Assembly: GCF_028769735.1 (NCBI RefSeq)
Contig: NC_088170.1
Location: 61,227,585-61,291,584 of the forward strand
Length of the DNA stretch: 64,000 nt
From: Zonotrichia leucophrys gambelii
Taxonomy: Eukaryota; Chordata; Aves; Passeriformes; Passerellidae
Direction of reading: 5' to 3'
The position numbers and the translations under genes are program-made. This document shows, piece after piece, positions 25,590 through 37,507 of the stretch (within the stretch, counting starts at the first letter, position 1; each line of letters starts with the position of its first letter). The notes under the pieces are model-generated. The model ran no database searches. It was not told the origin of the DNA and saw only the letters and a program-made list of their open reading frames with translations.

Positions 25590-26180
25590 ATCCTAAGGAA
25601 AGTTTGTTATTGCTGCTTGCACACAGCTGGAAACCCCCATCCCTTTGGTGGCTAAAACAATTTAATTAGCCCAACTTGAGCAGCTCGCTTATTACACTGG
25701 TCCTTGACAAAAGCGTTTTTCACAGGTTTTCCCCTCAGTGTTTTCTTTAGCATATCACTGCTAGGAGGGTTTTTTAAAAGCATTTGGGGTCAGCTGCCTT
25801 TTCCTCCCCTCCAGCCCACGAGGAATGCTGAGTAAGTTGTTCCTACCTGCTAAACTAATATTATTGCCTCCAGGTTACAGCAGTTAGTGGGTAAACTAAC
25901 AGTTCGCACTTAGGCAGCTCAGGCTCATATTTCACACATGGCCATCAGATCTAATGAGGGATCAAAAAAATCTGCCAGAATGTAAATTTAATTAGAAAAT
26001 CTGTCTGCCATCAGAAGATTATAACTGAGGAAACTCATCTAGGGAAGAGCCATGAAGATTTTCGACTCCAGGTCATTCTTATACCAGATCGTCCATCTGC
26101 TCCCTGGCAATATCAGTTCAATAGTCCCTGCAAATACATGGCCAGGCCAAAATCAGAGGTAAAAAGCTAATGGGCAGCCT
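25590..26180. promoter_or_regulatory. Enhancer-like block (inferred)
   Basis: A roughly 590-base stretch of even composition without chance repeats, holding TAAT cores (ctaaaacaatttaattagccc, gtaaatttaattagaaaat), E-boxes (cagctgcc) and few simple repeats. It looks like many conserved non-coding elements. Conservation is not visible here, so this is inference only. Confidence 0.2.
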
Positions 26181-26517
26181 CAGCATGCAGGCTAAAGAAT
26201 TAACCTCTGCCCCAAAATATTCAGCCCATCACATTAGAGTTCTAGTTGATTGGGAAGGAGTTGAGAACTGGATAAAATTTTTCTGTGACTATAGAGGGGA
26301 TTTATTTTCCAAATATTGTCAATTTAGCTCCTTTTACTTAGTGTCTGTCTACTTTCATTAGCACCAACTCAGAAATATGTATGATATCAATTTGTACTTC
26401 AATGAAACACTGGACATAGTCGAGTCCCAACACTGCTTTGACCTTTCTCATCTTGCTTTTTAAAAAAAACAAACTGAAAAAACCATAATTGCTCAGAAGT
26501 GACGCCCTCTAATACTA

Positions 26518-26534
26518 TTTTTTTTTTTTTTTTG
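26518..26534. repeat. Poly(T) tract
   Basis: Seventeen consecutive T. Confidence 0.95.
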
Positions 26535-27008
26535 AGTAAGGGGAGAGTAAGAGATGAAATCCACTAAAAAGTTATTATTTTGGTAAAAGTTATATGAGCC
26601 TCTGAGGTTCATAAAATGTATTTAGAAGCTGTTCTACTCCCAGCTCAGCCATATGGAAGCAGAATGATTCTGTAGGTCCCTCCTGTAGCTTTTTTTAAGC
26701 TTTTGTGAGGTCAGAAGCCTTTACAGAGACTGTATGTGAATTTGAACTCTTTACCAGGCTCTTTGCCTTGGGTATGTAAAACATGTGTTAAAATCAGTGC
26801 TTGAAATATTGCACTTTGGATTGTTCCTCTTCTAATCTTCTTTAAATGGTAACCAAAGGCATGCAACTATGAACAAAAACAAAGGCAGAGGAAAAGCTCT
26901 GTCCCCTGCTGTCCCTGGGGGTGCAGGAATGTGCTGTGCTGTGCTGCTTCATCTCTGATCCCATCTTTCACAAATAGTTACTGTAGACACCACCCTGAAA
27001 ACCTTTAC

Positions 27009-27056
27009 CTGGGTAAATATTCCTCTTTCTGGATTTCTGGCTCAAACTAGCCTTTG
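27009..27056 (-). other. Small minus-strand exon-like block
   Basis: On the minus strand, a long polypyrimidine tract and acceptor (ctgctctttttgtgatactctgtgcag) precede 48 bases that end at CAG/gtaaag. One frame is open (KASLSQKSRKRNIYP) and continues openly upstream. The splice signals are the best on this strand, but its phase does not fit between the other minus-strand blocks. It lies about 110 bases from the palindromic LTR. It could be an exon of a non-coding transcript. Confidence 0.15.
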
Positions 27057-27161
27057 CTGCACAGAGTATCACAAAAAGAGCAGAGGAGAATCTCTTTACT
27101 GATGTAGCTGCTGCTTTATTCCCTCCCGTTCTTCCCAGTGGGAAAGGGCTTCTGTGGCCAC

Positions 27162-27167
27162 TACCAC
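27162..27167. repeat. Left target-site duplication (TACCAC)
   Basis: TACCAC immediately left of the palindromic element is repeated exactly at 27635-27640. Confidence 0.9.
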
Positions 27168-27634
27168 TGTCACAGACACATTTTCTGAAAAATCCTTTCC
27201 TTAGGATTTTTTCTCCTGAGAAGCTGAGAGGCCTCAGGAACAAAATGTAAACAATGGTTATCTGCTGCTGTGGAATGCAACAGGGGCATCTGTGATTGGC
27301 CATTAGTTAGAAACAACCTCATGAGACCAATCACAGACCCACCTGTTGCATGCTGTTGTGGAATGCAACAGGGGCATCTGTGATTGGCCATTAGTTAGAA
27401 ACAACCTCATGAGACCAATCACAGACCCACCTGTTGCATGCTGTTGTGGAATGCAACAGGTGGGTCTGTGATTGGTCTCATGAGGTTGTTTCTAATTAAT
27501 GGCCAATCACAGATGCCCCTGTTGCATTCCACAGCAGCAGATAACCATTGTTTACATTTTGTTCCTGAGGCCTCTCAGCTTCTCAGGAGAAAAAATCCTA
27601 AGGAAAGGATTTTTCAGAAAATGTGTCTGTGACA
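27168..27634. mobile_element. Palindromic derivative of LTR family A
   Basis: A 467-bp element whose two ends are the same LTR terminus in inverted orientation: it starts TGTCACAGACACATTTTC and ends GAAAATGTGTCTGTGACA. The left arm (27168 to about 27349) and the right arm (about 27453-27634) are reverse complements over some 180 bases with one difference seen (gttag versus attaatgg context). Each arm matches the first half of the family A LTR (compare 14540-14721 and 40940-41123). The poly(A) region and the U5 terminus are missing from both arms. Two identical 88-bp tandem units (27270-27357, 27358-27445) lie at the centre, each with inverted CCAAT boxes. A perfect 6-bp duplication (TACCAC) shows that it integrated as one unit. 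Frames reading through the palindrome on both strands are symmetry artefacts. Confidence 0.85.
27270..27445. repeat. Two identical 88-bp tandem units
   Basis: Both units begin gtggaatgcaacaggggca and end ttgcatgctgtt, with no difference between them. Each unit is itself a near inverted repeat: GCAACAGG...CCTGTTGC outside and TCTGTGATTGG...CCAATCACAGA inside. Confidence 0.9.
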
Positions 27635-27640
27635 TACCAC
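27635..27640. repeat. Right target-site duplication (TACCAC)
   Basis: Exact partner of 27162-27167. Confidence 0.9.
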
Positions 27641-30600
27641 AATCCAATTTCTCCTCAGCTTTGAGACACTTCCCTACTTTGACTCTTTACCCAGTGCTCA
27701 GCCCACACCATGCAGGGCATGGCCCAAGCTGGGTTGGTGTTGGCTGCAGGGTACAGACAAATGGCAGAGTCTGATTCCCCAGGAAATCTCCTGGGAATTT
27801 GATGAACCGGCAAGATGAGTTTCTTCTAGCTTACTGCCTGAGACCCTGTAGCTGTGATGCTTCTGAAACAGTCTGAGAGTAAATTTAGCATCTCATATGG
27901 AAAAATGGTCAGTCAGTCAAATGCACTGAACCTAGAGGCACCCTTTGCAAGCAGAACAAGGCAGTGAATGCCCTGCTTTGTTCAGTGCAGCTGTCTGTAA
28001 AGCACCTTGGGATTTTGAGAGGAAAAGCAATGCCTTGGCCCTAAAATCATATGTGTTCTCTAAATTAGCAAAGCACATACATCACTTTTAGTAGTTAAAG
28101 TTCTACATTATAGAAAGTGATATTTTTATTTTTAGAAGTAGGAATTAAAGATGAACTGAGCAATTAATAAGGTTATAGTCCTAGATGGCCTGAGTTTCAG
28201 TGTCAAGCCAAAACATAGCCACCCACAGTAATTTATTTGTGGGGCAGCTGGTGTTACCTAAACTTGGACCTTTGCTACCAGCTTAAATACACACTTAAGC
28301 TTTTTATAGCATTCAGCTACTGATATACTCAATTCCATCTTTCCATTACAAGAATGGACAGATTTCTTCCTCCTTTATATTTACTCAAAAGCCCAGGAAT
28401 ACAGTCACGGTGTGACGTTTTCAATAGGCTTTTCCCAAAGATAAGATAAGGGAACATGACGTAGATCATCACTCTTTCTCCCTGAGCAAGGAGGTAGTCA
28501 AGAAACCAGTAATTCAAATACTAACATCACTCAGACAGAGCCTGGAAACTACAGTGAAGGCTGGGAACAGTCCTGAGCCATCAGTCTTTGAATGCATACA
28601 GTGTCAAGGACTCTACTTTCCAGGCTGTTCACATTCTTACCCATCTAGGCTCCATCTTTTATTAAACTGCTAGTTAAAACTTCCTTGCTGATGAATGTCA
28701 GCAGATGTTGCTAGACACAACAACACAAGAACATTGTGTTGATCTTTGATAAAGTGTTTTATATAGAGGGTATATATGTTACAAAACTGAGATGAATTTT
28801 TGTCTTTTCTGCATAGCAGGGGAAAAGAAGCAAGAGTTATTAAGAGCATTTATTTCAAAAGTCCTGCAATGGAAAATGAAACTGCTCAGTGCCATATTTC
28901 AGAAACCTTGATGGGTCTTATTCTTCTAAAATTCCACTTTGAAACATAATTGTTCACCACCATTATTACTTTACTGCATCTTGTAAGACAGCTGTTTCTG
29001 CCACAGGGCTCAGTCTGGCAGTGTTCACTGCTTGGTACCTGCAACCTGTTGTCTTGGGGATTGAAATTATGATAATGATGCTGCTTTGTTGGCAGGGCAT
29101 ATAGTCAATACTGAAGCCCAGAAAAGCACCAGCTATAACCCATGTTTTGGCAGCTTGTCAATAATCCTGGTGTTATGATCAAAAGGGCTGTAATAGGACT
29201 TATAACCTGTGTCAGGTGAAGAGAGGGACTGACCTTACTGAGAGTAGGGTGAAAAACAAACCAGTTCATTTTATTGCCAGGAAATAAGCCAAAAACTAAC
29301 AGATTGTTTGGCGAAAACACATGCAGATCTTCTGAACTGCACAGTTAATTGGTTATCAATGGGAGAAATAATCATTCATTAGATAATTGTGTTTTCCCAC
29401 TTGATCACTTCCAAAGAAAAGTGAAAACAAAATCTTCAGAGTTTTTAAAAATATTTCATTTTAACTATTCTGTCTTTTCTTTTAACACTATCACATCCCA
29501 CAAAGCTTTAAGGAATACACACAGTAAAGCTTTATTAAAAAATGATCCATATTTTGTACTTTTATATTAAAAGTTAAGCCAATTTCAGTCAGCACTGAAG
29601 AAATATCAGTCCAAGTGGACAGGATATCATGAGTTAGAATGTCTCACAGAAACAAGAGGATTCATGGAAACAAGGTACAGGAATAATTGAAATGCTTTAA
29701 TATCTACATTATTTTATATGATATTTGAAGCTCGTAAACCCTTGTGTCCCTCTGAGTGGAAAACACTTCTTTAATTTTCACAAAAGATGAACTTGGTGCC
29801 AGTTTGGAGCCAGTGCTGTTCCATGGTGGGCACCAGGGAGAGGATTTGAATTTAGCCTTCCTGAGGCACCAGCATGCCTAACTGAGCCCCTCAAAAGTGC
29901 TTGTTTGCTTTCATTGCCTTCACAGAGCACAGCCTTCAAATCACACCTCTGTGGTCTTTTAAATCACAGTTTAATTAAGATGCCTATGTAGCCTGAGTAG
30001 GCAGTACCAACATTACCTTATAGCTCATCATAATTCCTTGGAATATTACAGCAATTTAATTACAGTTCACCACACCCTTGTTAAACCTGGCTAAAAATAA
30101 TTTTATTTCATTAATAAGAGAAGGCACATGAAGTTTATTTGTGTTTGGTTAAGGTTTGGGGTTTTTTGGTGATGAATATGTGTGATACCTAAGGTCTCAG
30201 TGTATTTCAGCAAAGTGCTTGGAAGGCATAGTAAATAGTCAAGCAGAAATCACACAAAAGGAGATTAAATAAGACATAAAGAGAACAGGTATCAAATGAC
30301 AGCATTATTAAGGAGAGCCTCACATGAGAAGAAGGATGGGTAAGAGGAAAATGCAAACCCAGGCTGGATCAAACAAGGTGATTTCAGTGAAGACAAGGAA
30401 GCACTGATGACAACATCCATAACAGTAAGAAAATCTTATTTGGAATACTGTGTAACACTTTGGTCAGATTGACCTAAGGGAAAAAAAAAAAACACTCCAC
30501 AAATAATGGAAAAGGTACAGTGAAATGCAGCTAGGGAGCTCAGAATATATCTTGCAAGAGTAAAGGCAATTCCTTGTTACTCTTAATAAAAAGTCTTAGG

Positions 30601-33010
30601 ACAGCAGGATTTTGCTCTGTAAGTATTCTAACACAAACAGAAAAAGGGAAATGGAATTCAAGCTCTAAACCAAAGCAAATCCTCTTGGAAGATCAGTGCA
30701 GCTGGGGTCTGCTACTCCACATTGTGTCCTTTAGTTGACAAAAACTAAACAGCCCAACTATTTCTGACAACAGCAGAATCATTCAGCACTGGTGAACTTT
30801 GCATGTTATAACCTGACCTCTGTAAGCCACAGAAATATATTCACACCCAGGACTACAATTCGTGAGCCTGGGAGACACAGTACATATGAATCTTTACAAG
30901 GAAAACATCACCAAGAAAACTAAAGTAATTTATGTATGGCTCTGAATATTCTGGGATAGGAATGCATTAAAAACAATGTTCCATGAAATAAACCATTTGT
31001 GTGAAAGCACAATCTTTGATCTTGCTTATGCTGGAGTTTCTGGAAAATGGAAATTCAGAAAACCTTGCAATTGAACAAATATTTGAGATTGATGGCATAT
31101 TCCAGATGAAGAAGAAATCAATAATTTAATCATTCCATCATCCTTGGCTGAATTTCCTCTCTACCTGTAGTAGCTCTAATGCTGATCCACGAAATGCAAA
31201 CAGCAGCAGAGCAGACATTGTGAGAAGAAGGACTATGCAACCCCACCCTGGGAGTTATGCCTCTCTCAATTTTCATTCCTTAACCTGGCAGTTCTACACA
31301 GGAATAAAACCAGATCAGCCTTATACCTAAGTCTTCAAGGAATGGATTTCCAACATTTGCTGTAGCAAATGCAATTTCATTATCTGTATCAGGGCTGAAT
31401 TGCTCAACGTCAATACAGCTGCTGAGAGAAGACTTTTAGATGTGGATCTTTAAGTCTACTAAAAATATAAAACCATAAACTATACTAAATTCCTGTCCTA
31501 GGAATTGTTTCTGTACATGAAAAATTGCTTTGGATATATAGGTACATAGGTATGTTCATCCTCCATGATATAATTGAAAAATTTTAAATTTTATTAAATC
31601 AATTTGAATTTTAGAGTTTTTCTGACGGCAGTAAACCGAGATAATCTTATTTTACTCCATTCTTATTGGTCTGTCACTCCTTATAGAAAGTAAAAGAGCA
31701 TTTGCAGGGGGTGCATTGCAACTGACGATACAGGCAACAAACAGCAAGAGGAAGCTTAGGGACTGAAGGACAAATGAAGTGGCTCATGCATCTGAATTGG
31801 AAAGAGGGATAGGGAAGGAACCCAGTTTTCTTTCTTCTTATTCTAGCATCTTTCTTGATAGAAAAACCTAAAACCTTTCTCTCCTCTACGGGAGTGGTCA
31901 TCCCTGAAAGCAGTGAGTGGATTACAGAGAAAAGTTTAAGATTTTTTTTTGTGTTATAGCCTTCTGGAGAAATATGGACCTCCAACAAAAGACTTCAATA
32001 ATTTAAGTCCCTTAAATTCTCCAGAAACTCATTCCTGTGACAGCTACAGTTGCTTTCATGCTTGACTATCAAGTTTAAGAAATCAGACTTTACAAGATAC
32101 ATCTTTTTTTTCCTCTGAGGGAGAAGGTTAACCCTATATATATAATGGCTAACCCCATTGTGTGATATACAGCTATAGAAACTGGCAAAGAAGTATGAAT
32201 ATCTGGTAGCAGTAACAAAGAATGGTTTCTAGTAATTTTATCTTTTCTTCTGTGCTAAGTGTCAGAACCACCAAACAACAGAGATTCATCAGCCATCTCA
32301 ACCATCACTTAATTTACATGAAAATCTGTCTGTTTACACAAATATGTTGGGAGAGCAGTGATTAATTCTAGAAAGCAAGGCAGGTAATTTAATTAGCTGG
32401 TAAGAATTCTGTCTTGAAATGTCTCATTAATTTCTTGTGAGCAGCTATCTCCAAAGTGCATCATTAACCCTATGCAAGGATATATTCAAATGTGACACAC
32501 ACAAACCCAAGACAGTTACAGATAGAAAACTGCTTTGAATAACTCAACTGGAGCTGTAAAATGCTTTTGTTCAGTCCTTGACAGTCCAGTGTGTTCAGTA
32601 TCTCTTAGATGTCAGCAGCTCAGCAGAGAGCCAGAGAGGAGCAGCTCCTGAGGGGTCATCACTGAGCAGGGCTGTGGGTGAGAGCCTTGGATGAGCCGCA
32701 CACAAAGATCTCCTCCTGTCTCTGAAATCATTCCTGAAAAGAAATTCATCACAGCAGTGCCAGAAAGATCCTACAGCAGAGGGCAAGGGTGTTGACAGGT
32801 AGAGAGGAAAGGATGGAGTTTTCCTCATAGTCTGAGATTCCCAGAAGAGGCCAGCAGAGACAGCAGACCCTGTTCTTGGATCTGATCTATTCCCTGCAGC
32901 CAAAGGAAACTACTTCTCTGTGCCTAAGCTTCATTCCACACTGAGCTACTGAGATGATGGGGTCACCCAGCTGACAGCTCGCTCTCACTGTTTTTTCCCT
33001 CCCTTCTAAG
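27641..33010. other. Gene-free stretch with a possible old CR1 body
   Basis: Mostly AT-rich with chance ORFs. About 30240-30620 carries words that resemble the degraded 3' part of a CR1 reverse transcriptase region in + orientation (ttatttggaatactgtgtaa, then a gtacagtgaaatgcagctagg block). They are too diverged to frame. An A-tract lies at 30481-30492. No exon with convincing composition seen. Confidence 0.35.
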
Positions 33011-33082
33011 TTACTGCAGCAGCAAGAAACTATTCCACTGCCTCATCCCTTGAAGGAAGAGCACTTTGAATACCAGGAAAAA
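33011..33082 (+). CDS. Candidate internal coding exon, 72 bases
   Basis: A strong polypyrimidine tract and acceptor (tttttccctcccttctaag, ending 33010) opens exactly 24 codons that end at GAAAAA/gtgagt, a good 5' splice site. The frame is LLQQQETIPLPHPLKEEH then FEYQEK, with a Gln/Glu/His/Pro composition unlike surrounding AT-rich translation. Length divisible by three and phase 0 on both sides make it a cassette-type exon that could join the phase-0 block at 59915-60007 directly, though they lie 27 kb apart. I do not recognise the family, and 24 codons are too few for a domain call. A decoy exon is the main alternative. Confidence 0.35.
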
Positions 33083-33360
33083 GTGAGTAAAAAAGCTTTA
33101 CAGGCTGCTTTCAGTGAGCTAAGCTTCTCCTGAAAGGAAAACATGTTTTGACTGACAAAACCAGCTTTAATGGATCAAGGGATATACAGATTTAGGCTAT
33201 GTCCAAATCATTAGGCAGGTAGCTGCTGCCGTGTGAAGCTGCATTCCCTCCCTGCAGCCTGTGCATCAGCTTTCCTCCCTGTGGGAAGAGGCAGGATGGA
33301 GTGGGGATGTCTGCCTGGGCTCACCTGGATCCAGCTGGGTGCCAGGAGGCACCTGTGGGT

Positions 33361-33960
33361 GTTGTGGTTCAGCTGTCATTTCCAGAGGTGTGGGAACTCA
33401 GCGCATCCCTCGGGATGTCCAGAGTTTCCGAGAACCCCATCGGGGGGCTCAGAGACCCTGGCATTCTGCCCGGAACACCTGGTGGCTTGATTTCGACCCT
33501 TCCAACAAATTGCCAGCTGAGTATGAGGTCAGGAAAGTCACACAGGCTTGAATGGTGTAATAATAAAGTATTCACAGGGTGAAAATATAGATTTTAGGAT
33601 TTTTGGTATAGAGGTTATGGGGACAAGATGGAGGAATTAGGGCACATCTAGTCCTTCTTTCTTCTTCTTGTTCTTCATGTTCTGCTGTGATGTTTGGGGT
33701 TGGTTTAGAATAGAAGTGCACTGTCTAACATAGGTGATAGTATTGGGAATTTAAAGTAAATATAATATACGTAGTTTATAGAATAAAAAGACGACACCAG
33801 CTAGGGGGCTGTCGGAGTGCCTGTGGCTGCCCTGTTGAGTGGACCTCAGCTGGGCAGAAAGAAAATTTTATAGATAAGATATAATAAAAAACCTGAAGAC
33901 TGAAAAATGAAGAGTCCAGACTCATTCTTCAAAAGCACGGGCTGCAGCAGAACCATCCCA
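33361..33960 (+). mobile_element. Endogenous retrovirus LTR, family B (borders approximate)
   Basis: About 600 bases with LTR architecture: a GC-rich, CpG-containing front part (gcgcatccctcgggatgtcc, ccccatcggggggctcag), then an AT-rich promoter-like section, two poly(A) signals (AATAAA at 33782-33787 and 33883-33888) and a closing agcagaaccatccca. The wording matches an LTR type I associate with songbird genomes; that is recollection. No target duplication could be found and both borders are uncertain. No gag, pol or env frame is recognisable on either side. Confidence 0.55.
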
Positions 33961-36900
33961 TGCATCTTGGGGCAGAGAATAAACAACCGACCCAAGACAG
34001 AGGAAGGTCAGACAGCCTCAGAGGGGCTAAAGAGACACTGCAGCCCCTTGGAGCAGCTCCCTGCATCTCGAGGCTGTCCCTGCTCCACCCCTTGGCAGTG
34101 ACAGGGCAGCTGGGTGGCCCTGTCCTCTCCTGCACAGCAGGAACCCCCTTCTCACAAGCTCTGCCATCAGCCACACACAGGAGGCCGCTGAGCCCCATCA
34201 AATCCTGTGAGGAGTCTGCTCTGCTGGACCAGGGACAGCGACTGGGACAAAGCAAAGCACTTCTAACTGCCTGGCATCAAAAGGCTGATCTAACAGAATG
34301 GGTACCCCTAAATAAAGGAGCTAAATCAGCAGGAGAAGAGCTAGGTTTGATTGTCTCCTCAGCCTGGGGGGTTTCACTAATGTGATTTTTGAGACTCCTA
34401 CAAATCATTCTATATGACCTCTCTCTTCTGTAGCTGCAGGTGTTCTCCCTCTGGGTCCCCCTTCAGACCCAATGTCCAGAATTAACACAGCCAGGAAAAA
34501 ATTCATTAATTGCAGAAGCCTGGCTGTGCCACCAAGATGCACCAATCCACCAGGAGGATTTCCAGGACTGAGCCTGAAAACCATCCACTCTATATTGGAA
34601 TAGTTAGAAACACTTCTGGATGATATAGGAAATGCTTCACTCCATCTTGGTCTTGACCTTTGGACAGAGGAATTCCTAGTCATGGACACTCCAGAGAACA
34701 CCCAAACCGCTTGGTTTCCATCACTGCCAACAACACAAACAGCCAGGGAGACACTCTGGGCTGCCCAGGCTCACAGCAGTAGGAATATTGCACATAAAAT
34801 TTAAATATTGCTCTTTCCTGCACAATCACAATTAAAAGATGGTATTAATAGCAATAGTTGGGAAACCCAATTCAGACCAGCCTTGCTTCCAAGTGGGAAC
34901 AGCACAGGTGACTGATCTCACAGCAAGGAGGAGGAATAAAGTGTCAGCTCTGATACCAGAGGCTGGGAACAAGGTTGGTGCTTCTTTCAGAGAAGTAGAA
35001 AATGGGATGCTCAAAATTACATCAACCAGAGACAAACATGCCTCCAGCAATTATAAATTTTATGGCAGAACTCCCTTCTCAGTTGCCTCAGGCTGTTACA
35101 TATACAGCTAAACAGGATAATTTGTCTGTCTCATCTTTAGAGAGGCACATATAACACAGTGTAGAGAAAAGGCAGATGTGCCACATTATATAATATCTGT
35201 TTTATCTGACAGGTTAATACAGGCAAAACTGTCAACTCCTCCTCCACACACACATGCACAAATGGAGGGATACTGCAGATGACAATCTTTGCCAATAGAT
35301 ACAGTACAAATAATTTAGACTATTTCACAGCACTGTGGGCAGACCTGCCATAGCTACTTCTCTGTCACCTTAAGTCTTGAGCAAAAGTCATTGATGCCAT
35401 GAAAATGCTTGACTTAAGCCGATGCTGGCAATTTTTCACAATTGCTGCATTCAGTTTTAGAAAGCCAAGGGCTGCCTCTGCTCTGCAGTAGTTGTGTGCT
35501 TGAGTGGAACCATACAGATCTTCAGGGGTGTGTGCTACAGACAATATTTCTTTCTATATGACCTGGTCCTTGTCTAATCTACCTCTGTGATATCTGTAAA
35601 GGAAACAAAGCAGGGAAAAGATAGTAAGCCATGAAATATCTGTGACTTTTCGGAATAACTTATGGACTCCAGTGCACAGGTTAAGCTCTCTAGGAGTATT
35701 TAACTGCTGGGAAAATACTCAGGTGCTTAGAACTGATTCTTTTCACTCTTTTCCCACAAAATAGCCTGACCACCTTTGGATGTCCACCATTGCCCAGGTT
35801 TAGCTCTGTTTTAGGAAGGTGAATACCTCATCTCATAAAATGAGATGAAACATACCTATTACTAATTGAATACTGTTTTCTTTTCCTTTTACTCCAAAAA
35901 ATTGAAATGTTGCCAAGTAAAGTCAACAATGTCAGAATTCAGGTAAATAGAGATGTACTATATTTCAGATACAAGGATAAAATGTGCTTTCCTTTAAAAA
36001 TAAAAAAGCATATGTGGGATAAAAGTAGAAAGAAAGTTGGGAGCTGTAATGGCTATTTTGCCATCCCCGTTTTCCATTTCTCCAGTACTGCACTAGACAA
36101 GTTTTCTCCTGTGGAAGAAAAGGGGCAAACAAGGAAGGAACTATACTCTTTGTGTTTTTCTAAACCTCTCAAAATTACTTAAGTTTAATGACTTGCTGAA
36201 CAAAAGAGTGAATTTATAAACTTACAGTCCTAAAGTGCTTGTGATAGGTGGCATTTAAGCTGTAACAAAAGCAGTTGTGTCATGTAGTTAAACAGAGAAC
36301 AACAACAAAAGCAGCTGATAACAACTGCAGAAGAAAAAAATCACTCTAGAATCATCTGTGGACTGTAGATCAGGAGCTGAGGCTGAAACAGTGCAAATAT
36401 CTAAGGGAAGGAGAAATGAGATTCCAGCCTGGACTGAGACAGCTCATTTCTAGCAGTAGCACGAGGCCAGCCAGGCTTTCAGAGATACCATTTCTCAGGA
36501 GCTGGTTATGGCACACCCCTGCAATGCTCTGCAAAGAGTACTCACACTTCTGATCGCTGCAGGAAACGTGCCCTTCATCACAGGATGCACCCTGACTGTC
36601 CTCAGTAGCTTACGCCAAAGGGACTGAGCTCTGTTGTGCTCCATTTTACACCCTGGTAAACCCAAGGAGGGAACACTGGGAGAGTTGGTGGCACTCCTGC
36701 TGTTAGTTTTGCAGTAAAAAAACGTCCTGAGAGTCAGCTGAGAGTTAATAATTCCATTAACTGAGAGTTAATAATTCCATTTCATATATTGCACAGCGCA
36801 TAGGTTTCCTCAGCAGACATGGGAGCTCAGGGACAGGTTTCAGCCCTGCCTCTTCCCATCACATCTGTACACTTCTGTTATAAATGATCAAATCGGTAGC

Positions 36901-36990
36901 CAAATTTATGAAAAATTTAACAAAGATCAATTAGCTCAATAACAAAAATAGAAATTAAAAAAAAAACAAAACACCACAGCCAAGACAGCA
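33961..36990. other. Gene-free stretch after the LTR
   Basis: 33961-34790 is GC-richer with several overlapping stop-free frames. It may hold degraded internal sequence of an endogenous retrovirus, but I could not identify any conserved motif and make no gene call. From 34800 the DNA is AT-rich. A 22-base direct repeat (ctgagagttaataattccattxx type) lies near 36739-36782. An acceptor-like site near 35764 opens a short frame without a clear end. Confidence 0.35.
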
Positions 36991-36997
36991 CCAGTCC

Positions 36998-37507
36998 TGG
37001 GTGCAGGCGCTGGGTGAACCAAGGGTTCTGGCTGACAGAGTGACAGCATTCCCCCAGGAGTTCACCCCGAGTGCTTCCAGCAGCCAGCTTATGTCCAGTT
37101 TATTCTGCCTGGGGCAAAGATGACCACGTTTCTATACATCTCTTCACATGTAGAGCACAATCCATACATGTGCAGGAATGGACAAAGACAAATCTGGAGA
37201 CTCGGAGTGTCTGAGTATCCAGGCAGAAGCTGCATTCACACGTAGTAGGGTGATACCAGTTCCTGAGAACCTCAGATGTAATCATGCCTAGGTGCAGGGC
37301 TTGTGAGATTCTTGAGATAGTCCATTAATCATGGTCCAGGAAGGCCTAGATGTTATCTCCCAGGTGTAGATGCCAGGGAAATCACCCATGATTGTCCGGG
37401 ACTGTCCCATTCACATGGTAACAGGCCTGATAACACTGTTTGGGAACTGGTTACAATAAGAATAGAACTCTGCTCCCAGCCAGAGTGGTCAAAGGCATAA
37501 CTTCCAC
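36998..37507 (-). mobile_element. Probable endogenous retrovirus LTR, family C (borders approximate)
   Basis: Read on the minus strand, the block starts TGTGGAAGTTATGCC. It carries an AATAAA in gcagaataaactgg (+ strand tttatt at 37099-37104) followed by a GC-rich U5-like section ending near cagcgcctgcaccca. That order (TG start, U3, poly(A) signal about 100 bases from the end, CA end) is LTR-like. No target duplication was found, and the left border could extend to about 36976. Unrelated in sequence to families A and B. Confidence 0.45.

Noticed and set aside
27270..27445. CRISPR-like direct repeats
   Set aside because: Only two 88-bp units with no spacers, inside an LTR derivative in a bird-type genome.
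26968..27774. Repeated similar frames on both strands
   Set aside because: They arise from the palindromic LTR derivative: inverted arms and the tandem unit give the same peptide on each strand.
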